Source: Vibrio gazogenes
GTDB taxonomy: Bacteria; Pseudomonadota; Gammaproteobacteria; Enterobacterales; Vibrionaceae
Assembly (NCBI RefSeq): GCF_023920225.1
Contig: NZ_CP092587.1
Span: 3,127,709-3,191,708 of the forward strand
Reading direction: 5' to 3'
Length of the DNA stretch: 64,000 nt
The stretch's first letter is position 1. Every line of letters begins with the position of its first letter. Positions 54,601-64,000 of this stretch are shown piece after piece. The position numbers were made by a program, and so were the translations under genes. Under the pieces are notes generated by a model. That model did not search any database and was not told the DNA's origin. It worked only from the letters and a program-made list of their open reading frames with translations.

Positions 54601-55640
54601 ATAAATGAACCATGATCAAGGTCATTGGTATATAGAACCTCAATCTTCTTGTAACCCGCTTGAGAAAGATTTGCTAGCGCTTCAAGACTCAGCTCTTGGT
54701 TTGCTGCAATAATCAGCTCTCCCGTCGCTTCATTCACGTAATCTTTCGCTGTGACCTTGCCGACAATATATTCGACGGGTACTTCGATAAATTCAACGGC
54801 GTCTTTTTCCAACTGACGAATGTGACGAGCAGTAACGCGACGTCCTTTTTCGATATAAACCTTTCCGTTTGCTTCAATATCGAAGCTGGCAGTTTCGCCA
54901 CGTAAACGTTCAGGAATCAAAGCCATCATCAGCGTTTGATCTTTCACTTCGAAATGTATTTTTTCGAAGAAAATATCCAAAATTTCTTCTGTTGTTTTTC
55001 CTAACGCACGCAGAATAATAGAAGCTGGTAGTTTGCGACGACGGTCGATACGAACATACAAGTTATCTTTCGGATCGAATTCGAAATCAAGCCACGAACC
55101 ACGGTAAGGAATGATACGTGCGTTATAAAGGACTTTTCCAGATGAGTGGGTCTTACCCTTATCGCTATCGAAGAATACGCCGGGGCTTCGGTGCAGCTGG
55201 GATACGATAACCCTCTCAGTACCATTAATTACAAAAGTACCATTATCTGTCATGAGTGGGATTTCACCCATGTAGACTTCTTGTTCTTTAATATCTTTGA
55301 CAGTACCCGCTGGTGCGTCTTTATCAAAAATAACCAAGCGTAGTTTTACACGCAGAGGTTTTGAATAAGTTACACCACGAATTTGACATTCTTTAACATC
55401 AAAAACTGGCTCACCAAGACGGTAGCTAACGTATTGCAGCTCAGAGTTGCCATTATAGCTCTGGATAGGAAACACAGAACGAAAAGCAGCCTCTAGACCA
55501 TATTGTCCTTCAGGATCCTGTTCGATAAATTTGTCGAACGAATCGAGCTGGATCGATAGCAGGTATGGAATGTCCAACACTTGTGGACGAGTACCAAAGT
55601 CCTTGCGGATGCGCTTTTTCTCGGTATAGGAGTAAACCAT
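51609..55640 (-). CDS. rpoB: RNA polymerase beta subunit
   Basis: 1343 residues, E. coli-like length. The rifampicin pocket is seen in [19 protein letters not shown] and [20 protein letters not shown]; also [10 protein letters not shown] and [14 protein letters not shown]. The wild-type residues of the resistance region (Ser, Asp, His, Ser) are kept. Preceded by a rplL-rpoB attenuator-like hairpin. Confidence 0.98.
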   Translation of the reverse strand: MVYSYTEKKRIRKDFGTRPQVLDIPYLLSIQLDSFDKFIEQDPEGQYGLEAAFRSVFPIQSYNGNSELQYVSYRLGEPVFDVKECQIRGVTYSKPLRVKLRLVIFDKDAPAGTVKDIKEQEVYMGEIPLMTDNGTFVINGTERVIVSQLHRSPGVFFDSDKGKTHSSGKVLYNARIIPYRGSWLDFEFDPKDNLYVRIDRRRKLPASIILRALGKTTEEILDIFFEKIHFEVKDQTLMMALIPERLRGETASFDIEANGKVYIEKGRRVTARHIRQLEKDAVEFIEVPVEYIVGKVTAKDYVNEATGELIIAANQELSLEALANLSQAGYKKIEVLYTNDLDHGSFMSDTLRIDSTTDRISALVEIYRMMRPGEPPTKEAAETLFDSLFFSEDRYDLSTVGRMKFNSSIERNDAENLGTLDEFDIIEVMRKLIAIRNGIGEVDDIDHLGNRRIRSVGEMAENQFRVGLVRVERAVKERLSLGDLDNVMPQDLINAKPISAAVKEFFGSSQLSQFMDQNNPLSEVTHKRRISALGPGGLTRERAGFEVRDVHVTHYGRLCPIETPEGPNIGLINSLSAFARCNEYGFLETPYRRVVDGIVTDDVEYLSAIEEGQFVIAQANAKLTDEGTFADELITARQKGESGLHPREHVNYMDVATNQVVSIAASLIPFLEHDDANRALMGANMQRQAVPTLRADKPLVGTGIERNVAVDSGVTAVAKRGGHVQSVDASRIVIKVNEDELIPGEAGIDIYNLTKYTRSNQNTCINQRPCVMPGEPVARGDVLADGPSTDLGELALGQNMRIAFMPWNGYNFEDSILVSERVVQEDRFTTIHIQELSCVARDTKLGAEEITADIPNVGEAALSKLDESGIVYIGAEVKGGDILVGKVTPKGETQLTPEEKLLRAIFGEKASDVKDTSLRVPNSVSGTIIDVQVFTRDGVEKDKRALEIEQMQLKEAKKDLTEEFQILEGGLLARVKAVLLSGGYSEAKLHSIERKKWLEQTLEDDELQSQLEQLAEQWDELKADFDKKFEAKRRKITQGDDLAPGVLKIVKVYLAVKRRIQPGDKMAGRHGNKGVISKINPVEDMPYDENGRPVDIVLNPLGVPSRMNIGQILEVHLGAAAKGIGDKVNQMVKEQQEIAKLREFLQEVYSLGNDIRQKVDISALSDEDIRTLANNLRNGLPVATPVFDGATEPEIKQLLKLADLPESGQLTLFDGRTGDAFERPVTVGYMYMLKLNHLVDDKMHARSTGSYSLVTQQPLGGKAQFGGQRFGEMEVWALEAYGAAYTLQEMLTVKSDDVNGRTKMYKNIVDGNHSMEPGMPESFNVLLKEIRSLGINIELEDEE

Positions 55641-55817
55641 GGGGTTCCTCAGCTCGCTGATAAGTGACCCAAACTGCCCACCTTTGCATTAAAGGGGAAA
55701 CGGCAGTGACTAACTAACTGTTTACTGTAGTGACGTTTAACCACGTTGAGATAAACGTTTTTTGCACGGATGTCGAATGACTAAACAGTAGGAAAATTCA
55801 TCGACACCCTACAGCGC

Positions 55818-55848
55818 AAAAAGGCCGGTGGTCAATAAACCACCAGCC
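55818..55848 (-). terminator. rplL-rpoB attenuator
   Basis: GGCCGGTGGT (55823-55832) / ACCACCAGCC (55839-55848) with one mismatch; on the minus strand a five-T run follows. It sits 33 bp after rplL, where E. coli has a partial terminator that lowers rpoBC relative to rplJL. A second small hairpin AGCC/GGCT precedes it. Confidence 0.7.
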
Positions 55849-55880
55849 ATTAGCCTTTCGGCTAAGCGATTAAGTAAGAA

Positions 55881-56252
55881 TTACTTAAGCTCAACAGTTG
55901 CACCAGCTTCTTCAAGTTGTGCTTTAAGAGCTTCAGCTTCTGCTTTCTCAATACCTTCTTTGATCGCTGCTGGAGCGCCGTCAACAAGAGCTTTCGCTTC
56001 TTTCAGACCCAGACCTGTAGCGCCACGAACTGCTTTAATTACAGAAACTTTGTTCGCGCCAGCAGAAGCTAGGACAACGTCAAATTCAGTTTGTTCAGCA
56101 GCAGCTTCACCACCAGCAGCAGCGCCACCAGCAACAACAGCAGCGGCAGCAGAAACACCAAATTTCTCTTCCATTGCTTCGATCAGTTCAACAACTTGCA
56201 TTACAGACATTTCTGCAATAGCGTCTAGGATTTGCTCGTTAGTAATAGACAT
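55881..56252 (-). CDS. rplL: 50S ribosomal protein L7/L12
   Basis: 123 residues. N-terminal dimerisation domain ([23 protein letters not shown]), Ala/Gly-rich hinge, and C-terminal factor-binding domain with [20 protein letters not shown]. Forms the stalk on L10. Highly expressed gene with rplJ 57 bp upstream. Confidence 0.98.
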   Translation of the reverse strand: MSITNEQILDAIAEMSVMQVVELIEAMEEKFGVSAAAAVVAGGAAAGGEAAAEQTEFDVVLASAGANKVSVIKAVRGATGLGLKEAKALVDGAPAAIKEGIEKAEAEALKAQLEEAGATVELK

Positions 56253-56309
56253 AACAATTCTCTTCTAAGTCAACAATTAGTTTAATAAGCAACCAGTAAA
56301 AAGCAAGCC

Positions 56310-56801
56310 TTATGCAGCTTCTTGTTTTTGGTCGCGGATAGCAGCGATAGTACGTGCCAACTTGCCAGCAGAAGCTTCTTTCATACACATCATCAGACGT
56401 GCAATAGCTTCGTCGTAAGTTGGTAGAGTTGCTAGTACTTCGACATCAGCGATAGAACCTTCGAATGCAGCTGCTTTGATCTCAAAATCTTTATTCTCTT
56501 TCGCAAAGTCTTTAAAAAGACGCGCTGCAGCACCTGGGTGCTCATTAGAGAAACCAATCAAAGTAGGACCTACGAATACCTCTTTCAGACATTCGTAGTC
56601 TGTGCCTTCAACTGCGCGGCGTGCTAGTGTGTTACGAACCACTCTCACGTAAACACCAGCTTCACGAGCCTGTTTACGCAAAGAAGTCATCGCACTTACT
56701 TCAACACCACGAGAATCAGCAACAACTGCAGAAAGTGCACCACTGGCTGCTTCGTTGACTTCAGCAACAATTGCTTTTTTGTCTTGAAGATTTAAAGCCA
56801 T
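56310..56801 (-). CDS. rplJ: 50S ribosomal protein L10
   Basis: 163 residues; [15 protein letters not shown] start chosen over a longer frame to 56849 that adds 16 residues. Core [16 protein letters not shown] and C-terminal stalk helix. Preceded by a 264-bp leader, long enough for the L10-L7/L12 autoregulatory RNA structure known in E. coli. Confidence 0.96.
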   Translation of the reverse strand: MALNLQDKKAIVAEVNEAASGALSAVVADSRGVEVSAMTSLRKQAREAGVYVRVVRNTLARRAVEGTDYECLKEVFVGPTLIGFSNEHPGAAARLFKDFAKENKDFEIKAAAFEGSIADVEVLATLPTYDEAIARLMMCMKEASAGKLARTIAAIRDQKQEAA

Positions 56802-57032
56802 CTTGGATTTACTCCTGGTTGTCGTTACACCACTCACTATTTTCATCAACAGTGAGAGCTTTTTAGGTGCAGTCCCAGAAGAAAGTTATAAAAATAGAGC
56901 TTTCGTCAGTTCGGGCACCATCTACGTAGGTTTGATTAAGCCGTCAGAGACGACGCCTACGGTCTTGGACGGAGACTGGATTATAGTTCAAAGAACCAAG
57001 GTTCAGCCCCAACCACAAATATTAGGCGCAAA

Positions 57033-57060
57033 ATTATACATAAATTTCACGCCTAAGCAA
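57033..57060 (-). promoter_or_regulatory. rplJ (rplJL-rpoBC) promoter
   Basis: Minus strand: -35 TTGCTT (57055-57060), 16-bp spacer, -10 TATAAT (57033-57038), discriminator TTGCGCC. It overlaps the rplA stop and lies within an inverted repeat TTAGGCG/CGCCTAA. A second TATAAT lies at 56980-56985. Confidence 0.65.
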
Positions 57061-57065
57061 ATAAA

Positions 57066-57767
57066 TTAAGCTTGAGTGCTTAAAGTTGCCTGATCAATTG
57101 CAACACCAGCGCCCATCGTTGTAGAAAGACTTACTTTCTTCACATAAGCCCCTTTCGATGTAGATGGTTTTGCTTTTTTCAGTGCAACAAGCAGTGCTTC
57201 TAAGTTTTCTTTCAACTGTTCAACATCGAAAGAAACTTTACCGATTGTTGTATGGATGATCCCATTTTTGTCATTACGGTAACGAACCTGACCAGCCTTC
57301 GCGTTCTTAACCGCTTCAGCAACGTTTGGTGTTACAGTACCAACTTTAGGGTTTGGCATCAGACCACGAGGACCAAGGATAGTACCTAACTGACCAACAA
57401 CACGCATTGCATCTGGAGATGCAACAACAACGTCAAAGTTCAGTTCGCCTTTCTTCACTTGCTCAGCAAGATCTTCCATACCAACTAGGTCAGCACCAGC
57501 TTCTTTTGCTGCATCAGCGTTTGCACCCTGAGTGAAAACAGCAACACGGACTTCACGACCAGTACCATGAGGCAGTACAGTTGCACCACGAACGTTCTGA
57601 TCAGATTTACGTGCATCAATACCTAAGTTCACAGCAACATCAACAGATTCAACAAATTTTGCAGTTGCCAGCTCTTTCAGCAATGCAACAGCTTCGTTGA
57701 TCTCATACTCTTTAGTAACATCCACTTTTTCGCGGATAGTACGCATACGCTTAGTTAGTTTTGCCAT
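57066..57767 (-). CDS. rplA: 50S ribosomal protein L1
   Basis: 233 residues; [16 protein letters not shown] start, the [16 protein letters not shown] and [15 protein letters not shown] motifs. L1 forms the E-site stalk and represses rplKA translation in E. coli. 4 bp after rplK. Confidence 0.98.
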   Translation of the reverse strand: MAKLTKRMRTIREKVDVTKEYEINEAVALLKELATAKFVESVDVAVNLGIDARKSDQNVRGATVLPHGTGREVRVAVFTQGANADAAKEAGADLVGMEDLAEQVKKGELNFDVVVASPDAMRVVGQLGTILGPRGLMPNPKVGTVTPNVAEAVKNAKAGQVRYRNDKNGIIHTTIGKVSFDVEQLKENLEALLVALKKAKPSTSKGAYVKKVSLSTTMGAGVAIDQATLSTQA

Positions 57768-57771
57768 GATA

Positions 57772-58200
57772 TTAACCCTCTACCACTAGACCCATTGAAC
57801 GAGCAGTACCCGCGATAGAACGCTTCATTGCTTCGATATCTGCACCAGTCATATCTGCAGCTTTAGTTTCTGCGATTTCCTGAATTTGCGCGTCAGTTAC
57901 TGTACCCACTTTTTCTGTATTAGGACGACCAGAGCCAGATTTGACGCCTGCAGCTTTCTTCAGAAGCACAGCCGCTGGTGGTGTCTTAGTTTCAAAAGTG
58001 AAAGAACGGTCACTGTATACAGTGATAACAACTGGAATCGGAAGACCTTTCTCTACAGATTCTGTTTTTGCGTTAAACGCTTTACAGAATTCCATGATGT
58101 TAACACCACGCTGACCCAGTGCTGGACCAACTGGTGGACTTGGGTTTGCCATACCTGCTGCAACTTGCAGCTTGATATAAGCTTCAACTTTCTTAGCCAT
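57772..58200 (-). CDS. rplK: 50S ribosomal protein L11
   Basis: 142 residues; [16 protein letters not shown] start, [21 protein letters not shown] and the C-terminal [12 protein letters not shown]. Binds the GTPase centre and is needed for RelA activation. Confidence 0.98.
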   Translation of the reverse strand: MAKKVEAYIKLQVAAGMANPSPPVGPALGQRGVNIMEFCKAFNAKTESVEKGLPIPVVITVYSDRSFTFETKTPPAAVLLKKAAGVKSGSGRPNTEKVGTVTDAQIQEIAETKAADMTGADIEAMKRSIAGTARSMGLVVEG

Positions 58201-58272
58201 GATATTTCCTACATAATGGGTACTAACGCTAATCCACTGATCAGCTCCCCGTTTCTAGTGAAGACCTGTAAA

Positions 58273-58305
58273 AAGGCGCGAAATTATAGTCAAATTTCGC
58301 GCCTT
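58273..58305 (-). terminator. nusG terminator fused with the rplK promoter
   Basis: Perfect 13-bp arms AAGGCGCGAAATT (58273-58285) and AATTTCGCGCCTT (58293-58305). On the minus strand a T-run follows, giving a good intrinsic terminator 24 bp after nusG. The TATAAT box of the rplK promoter lies in the loop and right arm. Confidence 0.7.
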
Positions 58306-58311
58306 AAACAA
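58283..58311 (-). promoter_or_regulatory. rplKA promoter
   Basis: Minus strand: -35 TTGTTT (58306-58311), 17-bp spacer, -10 TATAAT (58283-58288), discriminator TTCGCGCC typical of ppGpp/DksA-repressed promoters. The leader to rplK is about 75 nt. Confidence 0.7.
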
Positions 58312-58329
58312 GTCTAAAAAGATGATTTT

Positions 58330-58878
58330 TTAATCTAGTTTTTCAACCTGACCAAATTCAAGCTCGACTGGTGTTGCACGACCAAATATTGAGACAGAGA
58401 CTTTTAAACGACTCTTCTCGTAATCAACCTCTTCAACAGTACCGTTGAAGTCAGCAAATGGTCCATCGTTAACCCGAACGACTTCACCAGCTTCAAACAT
58501 CGTTTTCGGCCGCGGAGCTTCGCTCGCTTTCTCCAGCCGATTCAATATTGCATCGGCTTCTTTATCGGTAATCGGTGCCGGACGATCAGATGTCCCACCG
58601 ATAAATCCCATCACTCGGGGAACACTACGCACCAAATGCCAAGATTCATCATTCATGATCATCTGGACGAGTACATAGCCAGGGAAGAATTTTCTTTCAC
58701 TTTTACGGCGTTGCCCGGCACGCATTTCAACAACTTCTTCCGTTGGTACTAATACTTCACCAAACAACTCTTCCATTCCATGCATTTTGATATGTTCACG
58801 TAGTGACTGCGCCACTCGACCTTCGAATCCAGAGAAGGCTTGAACAACATACCAGCGTTTTTTGGGAGCTTCACTCAT
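58330..58878 (-). CDS. nusG: Transcription termination/antitermination factor NusG
   Basis: 182 residues. N-terminal NGN domain ([36 protein letters not shown]) and C-terminal KOW domain ([22 protein letters not shown]). Couples RNA polymerase to Rho and the ribosome. 12 bp after secE. Confidence 0.97.
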   Translation of the reverse strand: MSEAPKKRWYVVQAFSGFEGRVAQSLREHIKMHGMEELFGEVLVPTEEVVEMRAGQRRKSERKFFPGYVLVQMIMNDESWHLVRSVPRVMGFIGGTSDRPAPITDKEADAILNRLEKASEAPRPKTMFEAGEVVRVNDGPFADFNGTVEEVDYEKSRLKVSVSIFGRATPVELEFGQVEKLD

Positions 58879-58890
58879 GAATTAAACCCT

Positions 58891-59274
58891 CTATACTCCA
58901 GTCGCAAATGCAACAAGGCGAACCATAATACCGTCAATACCCCATAATGCCAGAGCCATCACAACACAGACGGCCAGAACAATTAATGTGGTTTGCACAG
59001 TTTCCTGACGTGTAGGCCATATTACTTTACGAATTTCCATACGCGCTTCTCGCGCGAAGCTCACCGCTTCTTTACCTTTCACAGTAATTGCTGCAAGACC
59101 TAATGCGGCGGCAATTAACACAATAACACCAGCAGAACGAATAACGACAGAAACCGTTTCACCATAAAAGGAGTTACCCACAACAGCGGCAGCCAATAGA
59201 ACAATAGCAATCAACCACTTCAGTTTATCTGCTGCATTTGAGCTCTCAGGAGTTTCAGCATGATTTGCTTTCAT
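58891..59274 (-). CDS. secE: Preprotein translocase subunit SecE
   Basis: 127 residues with three membrane segments (two N-terminal, WLIAIVLLAAAVVG and VIVLIAAALGLAAI; one C-terminal, LIVLAVCVVMALALWGI) and the conserved amphipathic stretch EARMEIRKVIWPTRQETVQT of SecE. Start ATG 59274 fits; the frame to 59310 adds 12 residues. tufB is cut off by a terminator, so secE-nusG needs its own promoter, not resolved. Confidence 0.95.
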   Translation of the reverse strand: MKANHAETPESSNAADKLKWLIAIVLLAAAVVGNSFYGETVSVVIRSAGVIVLIAAALGLAAITVKGKEAVSFAREARMEIRKVIWPTRQETVQTTLIVLAVCVVMALALWGIDGIMVRLVAFATGV

Positions 59275-59442
59275 AACCCAACCTGTCACAAATCTAAATA
59301 TAGACGACAATAAACCCCACTGTTGCAGGGCAAACTAACAAAAATAAGCGTTCGATGCTCATTTTCAGAAACAAAGATACCTTCTCTGTCTCAAACCTTT
59401 TACTTTTGACTAACAAATCGTCAAAATAAATCTTCAACGCAG

Positions 59443-59470
59443 AAAAAGGGCATCAAATGATGCCCTTTTT
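59443..59470 (-). terminator. Intrinsic terminator after tufB
   Basis: AAAAAGGGCATC (59443-59454) / GATGCCCTTTTT (59459-59470), loop of four; 20 bp after the tufB stop on the minus strand. Confidence 0.9.
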
Positions 59471-59490
59471 ACTAGTGCTGAGTCAAATCA

Positions 59491-60675
59491 TTATGCAAAG
59501 ATTTTTGCTACAACACCAGCACCTACTGTACGACCGCCTTCACGGATCGCAAAGCGCAGACCTTCATCCATCGCGATTGGGGCAATCAGCTCGACAATCA
59601 TTTTCACGTTATCGCCTGGCATCACCATCTCTACGCCTTCTGGAAGCTCGATGCTGCCTGTTACGTCTGTTGTACGGAAGTAGAACTGTGGACGATACCC
59701 TTTGAAGAATGGTGTGTGACGACCACCTTCATCTTTCGACAACACGTATACTTCTGACTCAAACTTCGTGTGTGGCGTGATTGAACCTGGTTTCGCCAAG
59801 ACTTGACCACGTTCTACTTCATCACGCTTCGTTCCACGCAGCAACACACCTACGTTCTCACCCGCACGACCTTCGTCAAGCAGCTTACGGAACATCTCTA
59901 CACCTGTACATGTTGTCTTCGTGGTATCTTTTACACCAACGATTTCAACTTCGTCGCCAACTCGAATGATGCCTTGCTCTACACGACCTGTAACAACTGT
60001 TCCACGGCCCTGAATTGAAAATACGTCTTCGATTGGCAGCAAGAATGCCTGGTCAATCACACGCTCTGGCTCTGGAATGTATTCGTCAAGTGCTGTCGCT
60101 AACTCAATGATTTTCTCTTCCCATTGCGCTTCACCGTTCAGTGCGCCCAGCGCTGAACCCTGAATCACTGGCAGATCGTCTCCTGGGAAATCGTATTCTG
60201 AAAGCAATTCACGAACTTCCATTTCTACCAGCTCAAGCAGCTCTTCATCATCAACCATGTCACATTTGTTCATGAATACGATGATGTAAGGAATACCTAC
60301 CTGACGGCCTAGCAGGATGTGCTCACGTGTTTGAGGCATTGGACCATCTGTCGCTGCTACAACTAGGATACCACCATCCATCTGCGCCGCACCTGTGATC
60401 ATGTTTTTAACATAGTCAGCGTGTCCTGGGCAGTCTACGTGTGCGTAGTGACGTGTCGGTGTATCGTACTCTACGTGTGAAGTCGCGATTGTGATACCGC
60501 GCTCACGCTCTTCCGGTGCGTTATCGATTGACGCAAAGTCACGTGCTGATCCGCCGTATACTTTAGAAAGCACTGTACAGATCGCTGCTGTTAGTGTTGT
60601 TTTACCGTGGTCAACGTGGCCGATAGTACCAACGTTTACGTGCGGTTTCGTACGTTCAAATTTTTCTTTAGACAT
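59491..60675 (-). CDS. tufB: Elongation factor Tu, tRNA-linked copy
   Basis: 394 residues, identical in protein to tufA at 14765-15949. Start ATG 60675 (MSKEKFERT); a frame to 60723 adds 16 unrelated residues. Cotranscribed with four upstream tRNA genes, as in E. coli thrU-tyrU-glyT-thrT-tufB. Its 3' third is almost base-for-base the same as tufA, a sign of ongoing gene conversion. Confidence 0.97.
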   Translation of the reverse strand: MSKEKFERTKPHVNVGTIGHVDHGKTTLTAAICTVLSKVYGGSARDFASIDNAPEERERGITIATSHVEYDTPTRHYAHVDCPGHADYVKNMITGAAQMDGGILVVAATDGPMPQTREHILLGRQVGIPYIIVFMNKCDMVDDEELLELVEMEVRELLSEYDFPGDDLPVIQGSALGALNGEAQWEEKIIELATALDEYIPEPERVIDQAFLLPIEDVFSIQGRGTVVTGRVEQGIIRVGDEVEIVGVKDTTKTTCTGVEMFRKLLDEGRAGENVGVLLRGTKRDEVERGQVLAKPGSITPHTKFESEVYVLSKDEGGRHTPFFKGYRPQFYFRTTDVTGSIELPEGVEMVMPGDNVKMIVELIAPIAMDEGLRFAIREGGRTVGAGVVAKIFA

Positions 60676-60775
60676 CAGTTGTCCCTCTAGGTACGGATTA
60701 AGGTGGCTTTCATGACCACGCAACCAAAATTTACTGGTAGTAAAGTATATAACAAAAGGAAATATTTGCTTAGAG

Positions 60776-60851
60776 TGGTGCTGATACCCAGATTTGAACT
60801 GGGGACCTCACCCTTACCAAGGGTGCGCTCTACCGACTGAGCTATATCAGC
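60776..60851 (-). tRNA. tRNA-Thr (GGT)
   Basis: 76 nt with encoded CCA; acceptor GCTGATA/TATCAGC, anticodon loop TTGGTAA. Corresponds to thrT. Last tRNA before tufB. Confidence 0.97.
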
Positions 60852-60863
60852 ACTCGGAAAGGT

Positions 60864-60938
<75 letters not shown>

Positions 60939-60976
60939 ACACGTATTTAATCCTAAGAGCTATTTCCTTAAGAATA

Positions 60977-61061
<85 letters not shown>

Positions 61062-61099
61062 AAATTTTTAAATTTTCTCTTTATATAACAAAGAGAAAA

Positions 61100-61175
<76 letters not shown>

Positions 61176-61190
61176 GCATAAGTGGGGCGA

Positions 61191-61219
61191 ATTCTATTGA
61201 ATGATTTCTTTGCTTGCAA
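61191..61219 (-). promoter_or_regulatory. Promoter of the tRNA-tufB operon
   Basis: Minus strand: -35 TTGCAA (61214-61219), 17-bp spacer, -10 TAGAAT (61191-61196), GC-rich discriminator TCGCCCC. It lies 16 bp before the first tRNA. Confidence 0.75.
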
Positions 61220-61383
61220 GTGTTTCAAGGAAAAAAAATACAATTTTATTTTGTTTTTATCTATTTGTTGTTTTTTCAAACAGTTTTCGTAGGAACTGAT
61301 GAAATATATAGCCATTCTTTGTTGCTTTATCTTCTTCTTGAGGTATGTTGCTCTTTTATCCGATTTCTACCGTTGGAAAGATT

Positions 61384-62307
61384 ATGGATCCTTATCTCTC
61401 ATTCGACAGACGCCAGTGGTCGGATCTTCGTAATTCCGTTCCCATGACTTTGTCAGAAGATGATTTAGTTGAACTACAAGGCATCAACGAATCACTAAGT
61501 ATGAAAGAAGCTGTTGAAATCTACTTACCATTAGCGCGGCTACTGAACCTGTATGTCGCAGCCAGACAGAGCCGTAATACCGTCTTAAACCAATTTCTCG
61601 GCCATGCCAACATCGCCCCTCCCTTTATTATTGGTATATCAGGTAGTGTCGCGGTCGGGAAAAGCACAACAGCAAGGCTGCTCAAAGCATTATTGTCTCG
61701 CTGGGACAACCACCCCAAAGTTGAACTGATTACCACGGACGGATTTCTTTATCCCAATGAAGTGCTGTTAGAAAAAGGCATCATGCAGAAAAAAGGATTT
61801 CCAGAATCGTACGATATTAAACGTCTGGTACAGTTTGTTTCTGATGTCAAAGCAGGAAAGAAAAACATCTCTGCCCCCATTTATTCTCATCTGACTTATG
61901 ACATTACCGATGAAGTAAAAATGGTTCATGCACCCGATATTTTGTTGATTGAAGGGCTTAACGTCTTACAAAGTGGAATGGATTATCCCCATGCCCCACA
62001 CCGCGTTTTCATTTCAGATTTTCTGGATTTTTCCATCTATGTCGATGCTGAATCGTCTCTCATTGAAAAGTGGTATATCGAACGTTTTATGAAGTTCCGC
62101 CATAGTGCCTTTAAAAGGCCGGGATCCTATTTTAGTCACTACACGAAACTAAGTGAGTCGGAAGCTTCCTCTATCGCGAGGAATATCTGGAAAGCGATCA
62201 ATGGGAAAAACTTGCAGGAAAATATTTTACCAACGCGGGAAAGAGCGCAGCTGATACTTCGTAAGGGCGTCAACCACACTGTTGAAGAAATTTTGCTACG
62301 GCAGTAG
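61384..62307 (+). CDS. coaA: Pantothenate kinase (type I)
   Basis: 307 residues; first step of coenzyme A synthesis, feedback-inhibited by CoA. P-loop [17 protein letters not shown], then [16 protein letters not shown] and [10 protein letters not shown]. Start ATG 61384 ([12 protein letters not shown]) has GGAAAG upstream; 13 extra codons in frame do not fit the family. Divergent from the tRNA-tufB operon. A short hydrophobic frame (61299-61433) overlaps its start. Confidence 0.96.
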   Translation: MDPYLSFDRRQWSDLRNSVPMTLSEDDLVELQGINESLSMKEAVEIYLPLARLLNLYVAARQSRNTVLNQFLGHANIAPPFIIGISGSVAVGKSTTARLLKALLSRWDNHPKVELITTDGFLYPNEVLLEKGIMQKKGFPESYDIKRLVQFVSDVKAGKKNISAPIYSHLTYDITDEVKMVHAPDILLIEGLNVLQSGMDYPHAPHRVFISDFLDFSIYVDAESSLIEKWYIERFMKFRHSAFKRPGSYFSHYTKLSESEASSIARNIWKAINGKNLQENILPTRERAQLILRKGVNHTVEEILLRQ

Positions 62308-62415
62308 TTTTACTGCAAACATAGTTTTATTGAGAACACAGTTTTGAATGGGGCTCACACGTCACCCTGAGTCAACCGATGCCCCATTCCTCAATCATCT
62401 CAATCTCTACATAAC

Positions 62416-63390
62416 TCAAGACGCTGCAGGATCATGACCTCGCAGAGAAATCTCCCCGCCGACATAACTTTCAATCCCCCGCTCGGTTTCCAATAACACC
62501 GCACCGTGAGCATCGATACCCCGTTCAATTCCCGTGATCACACGCTCCCCCATTAATAACTTAACGGGACGATCAATGAAGTTATCGACTTTGTTCCATC
62601 TTTCGACAAAGTTCTTCATTCCTTCTCTTTCGTATGTTTCCATCGTCCGGGACCAAGATTGAATCAAGGCCACGGCAAGTGTATTACGATCAATGTTATC
62701 TTTGCCGATCACCTGAGCCAGACTACTCCAAGGTTGATCAATCTGTTGCGTCTGCGGTGCCATCGATAAATTCATACCCATACCAATAACGAGATGCGCA
62801 GCTTCACCGGCTTGCCCTGACATTTCAACTAAAATACCGGCCAATTTCTTATCTTGATAGTACAAATCATTGGGCCATTTCAGTTTAATTTCATCAACAC
62901 CGAGCGTCTTCAGGGCATCAACAACAGCAACACCAACGACTAAACTCAGCCCCATGGCCGCTGCCATGCCTGCATCCAATCGCCAGTACATTGAGAAATA
63001 TAAGTTTGCTCCAAATGGTGAAACCCAGTGCCTCCCCCGCCGTCCCCGACCTTTTTGCTGATATTCAGCAAGACAAACGGTCCCGGAGGTTAATGAACCG
63101 ACACGATCCAATAAATACTGATTGGTCGAATCAATGATCGGGTGCAAATAAACAGGCGTCGATACTTGATGCTGAATATAATCTTGATCCAATAACCGCA
63201 TAGGCTGAGCCAGTTGATATCCCTTCCCTTGCACGCGAAAGATATCAACGCCCCAATCCTGAATTCCCCGGATATGTTTACTGATAGCCGCTCTGGAGAT
63301 CCCTAAAGCGGCCCCCAATGCTTCACCGGAATGAAAACCACCATCGGCTAAGGTCGACAGAATCGTCAGCTTGGCATGATGTTCTTTCAT
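62416..63390 (-). CDS. birA: Bifunctional biotin ligase / biotin operon repressor
   Basis: 324 residues. N-terminal winged helix (HSGEALGAALGISRAAISKHI), catalytic domain with the biotinyl-AMP loop GRGRRGRHW, LKWPNDLYY and KLAGILVEM, and the small C-terminal SH3-like domain. Start ATG 63390 has AAGGAG 7 nt upstream and overlaps the murB stop by 4 bp. The murB-birA order is as in E. coli. Confidence 0.96.
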   Translation of the reverse strand: MKEHHAKLTILSTLADGGFHSGEALGAALGISRAAISKHIRGIQDWGVDIFRVQGKGYQLAQPMRLLDQDYIQHQVSTPVYLHPIIDSTNQYLLDRVGSLTSGTVCLAEYQQKGRGRRGRHWVSPFGANLYFSMYWRLDAGMAAAMGLSLVVGVAVVDALKTLGVDEIKLKWPNDLYYQDKKLAGILVEMSGQAGEAAHLVIGMGMNLSMAPQTQQIDQPWSSLAQVIGKDNIDRNTLAVALIQSWSRTMETYEREGMKNFVERWNKVDNFIDRPVKLLMGERVITGIERGIDAHGAVLLETERGIESYVGGEISLRGHDPAAS

Positions 63391-64000
63391 GATCGTTGCT
63401 CCTTCAGCCACATATCCAAATAAACTTCGCTACTGCGACCGATAAATCTCACTTCGTGTTCCAAAGCCACACCATATTTTTCGTAGACACAGCGATATAC
63501 ATGAGCGGCAAGCTGAATCACATCCGATGCCGTCGCGTGCTGATGATTAATCAGAACTAACGCCTGTTGCTCGTGAATGGCTGCACCACCGATTTGAAAC
63601 CCTTTCAAACCACATTGATCGATTAGCCAGCCGGCTGCGACTTTCATTCCCGATGGCGCCGGATAACTGACAACCTCCGGATAATTCATCGCCAAAGACT
63701 GAAACTGCGCCTCAGTTAAAACAGGATTCTTAAAAAAGCTACCGGCGTTACCGATGACTGTCGGATCTGGCAGTTTACGGGTACGGATATCACAGATACA
63801 GTCAAATACTTCAGCGGGTGAGCAATTGCTCGCTAACTGCTGCAATGGCCCATACTTCAGACGAGGTTGCCATACTTTAGCAAGCTTAAGTCCGACACCG
63901 ACAACAACTGCCTGCTGGTAAAGCCGATGCTTGAAAATCGAATCACGATATCCAAATAAGCATTCCGCACGATTCAAACGAACGACTTGAAACGTCTTAA
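63387..64000 (-). CDS. murB: UDP-N-acetylenolpyruvoylglucosamine reductase, C-terminal part
   Basis: Open through the right edge; about 204 C-terminal residues are visible. Seen: ECLFGYRDSIFK, the catalytic-serine region GNAGSFFKNP, PSGMKVAAGWLIDQCG, and EVRFIG with the catalytic glutamate. The FAD-binding N-terminus lies outside the window. The TTG at 63977 is an internal codon. Confidence 0.95.
   Translation of the reverse strand, partial: KTFQVVRLNRAECLFGYRDSIFKHRLYQQAVVVGVGLKLAKVWQPRLKYGPLQQLASNCSPAEVFDCICDIRTRKLPDPTVIGNAGSFFKNPVLTEAQFQSLAMNYPEVVSYPAPSGMKVAAGWLIDQCGLKGFQIGGAAIHEQQALVLINHQHATASDVIQLAAHVYRCVYEKYGVALEHEVRFIGRSSEVYLDMWLKEQRS

Overview
The window is a chromosomal segment of a gammaproteobacterium, almost certainly a Vibrio. 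The evidence is gene order: a str operon (rpsL-rpsG-fusA-tufA) lying about 40 kb from the thrU-tyrU-glyT-thrT-tufB-secE-nusG-rplKAJL-rpoBC block, an hfq superoperon between them, and Vibrio-like protein sequences throughout (RpoC, Pgi, Zur, CheX, SlyX). No oriC, insertion sequence, prophage or CRISPR array was seen.

Left edge (1-6.3 kb): the only clearly accessory part. A large non-ribosomal peptide synthetase (NRPS) gene enters from the left edge on the minus strand. Its visible order is C-A-T-C-(A), the first A domain reads as glycine-activating, and the N-terminal C domain is of the EntF/DhbF kind, so a catechol siderophore is a reasonable but unproven product. A 1.66 kb AT-rich gap with two Fur-box-like sequences separates it from the core genome.

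Core (6.3-34 kb): zur-cheX; pgi; yjbQ; dnaB; a DUF481 outer-membrane protein; the rpsF-priB-rpsR-rplI operon; bfr and bfd; the yheO-tusDCB-rpsL-rpsG-fusA-tufA block; fkpA; a WD40 lipoprotein with slyX; and the tsaE-amiB-mutL-miaA-hfq-hflX-hflK-hflC superoperon followed by yjeT.

Middle (33-47 kb): queG, then an AT-rich non-coding interval with three DnaA boxes in the position where E. coli carries datA, then a Gly-fMet-Gly-fMet-Gly tRNA array, orn, rsgA, psd, a DASS-family carrier, an EamA transporter, gpmI, envC, a TetR regulator, hemE, nudC and rsd. Between hemE and nudC lies an orphan plus-strand promoter, Fur box and terminator unit that looks like an undescribed iron-regulated small RNA.

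Right (47-64 kb): the rpoBC/rplKAJL/nusG/secE/tufB/tRNA block, whose promoters and terminators are partly fused, then coaA, birA and the C-terminal part of murB running off the edge.

The genes serve mainly translation, transcription and RNA handling (ribosomal proteins, EF-Tu, EF-G, RNA polymerase, Hfq, tRNA modification by MiaA, TusBCD, TsaE and QueG). Iron and zinc control (Zur, Bfr/Bfd, Fur boxes, possible siderophore NRPS) is a second theme. The best places for something undescribed are the candidate sRNA at 45.7 kb, the datA-like locus at 34.2-34.5 kb and the NRPS with its regulatory gap.
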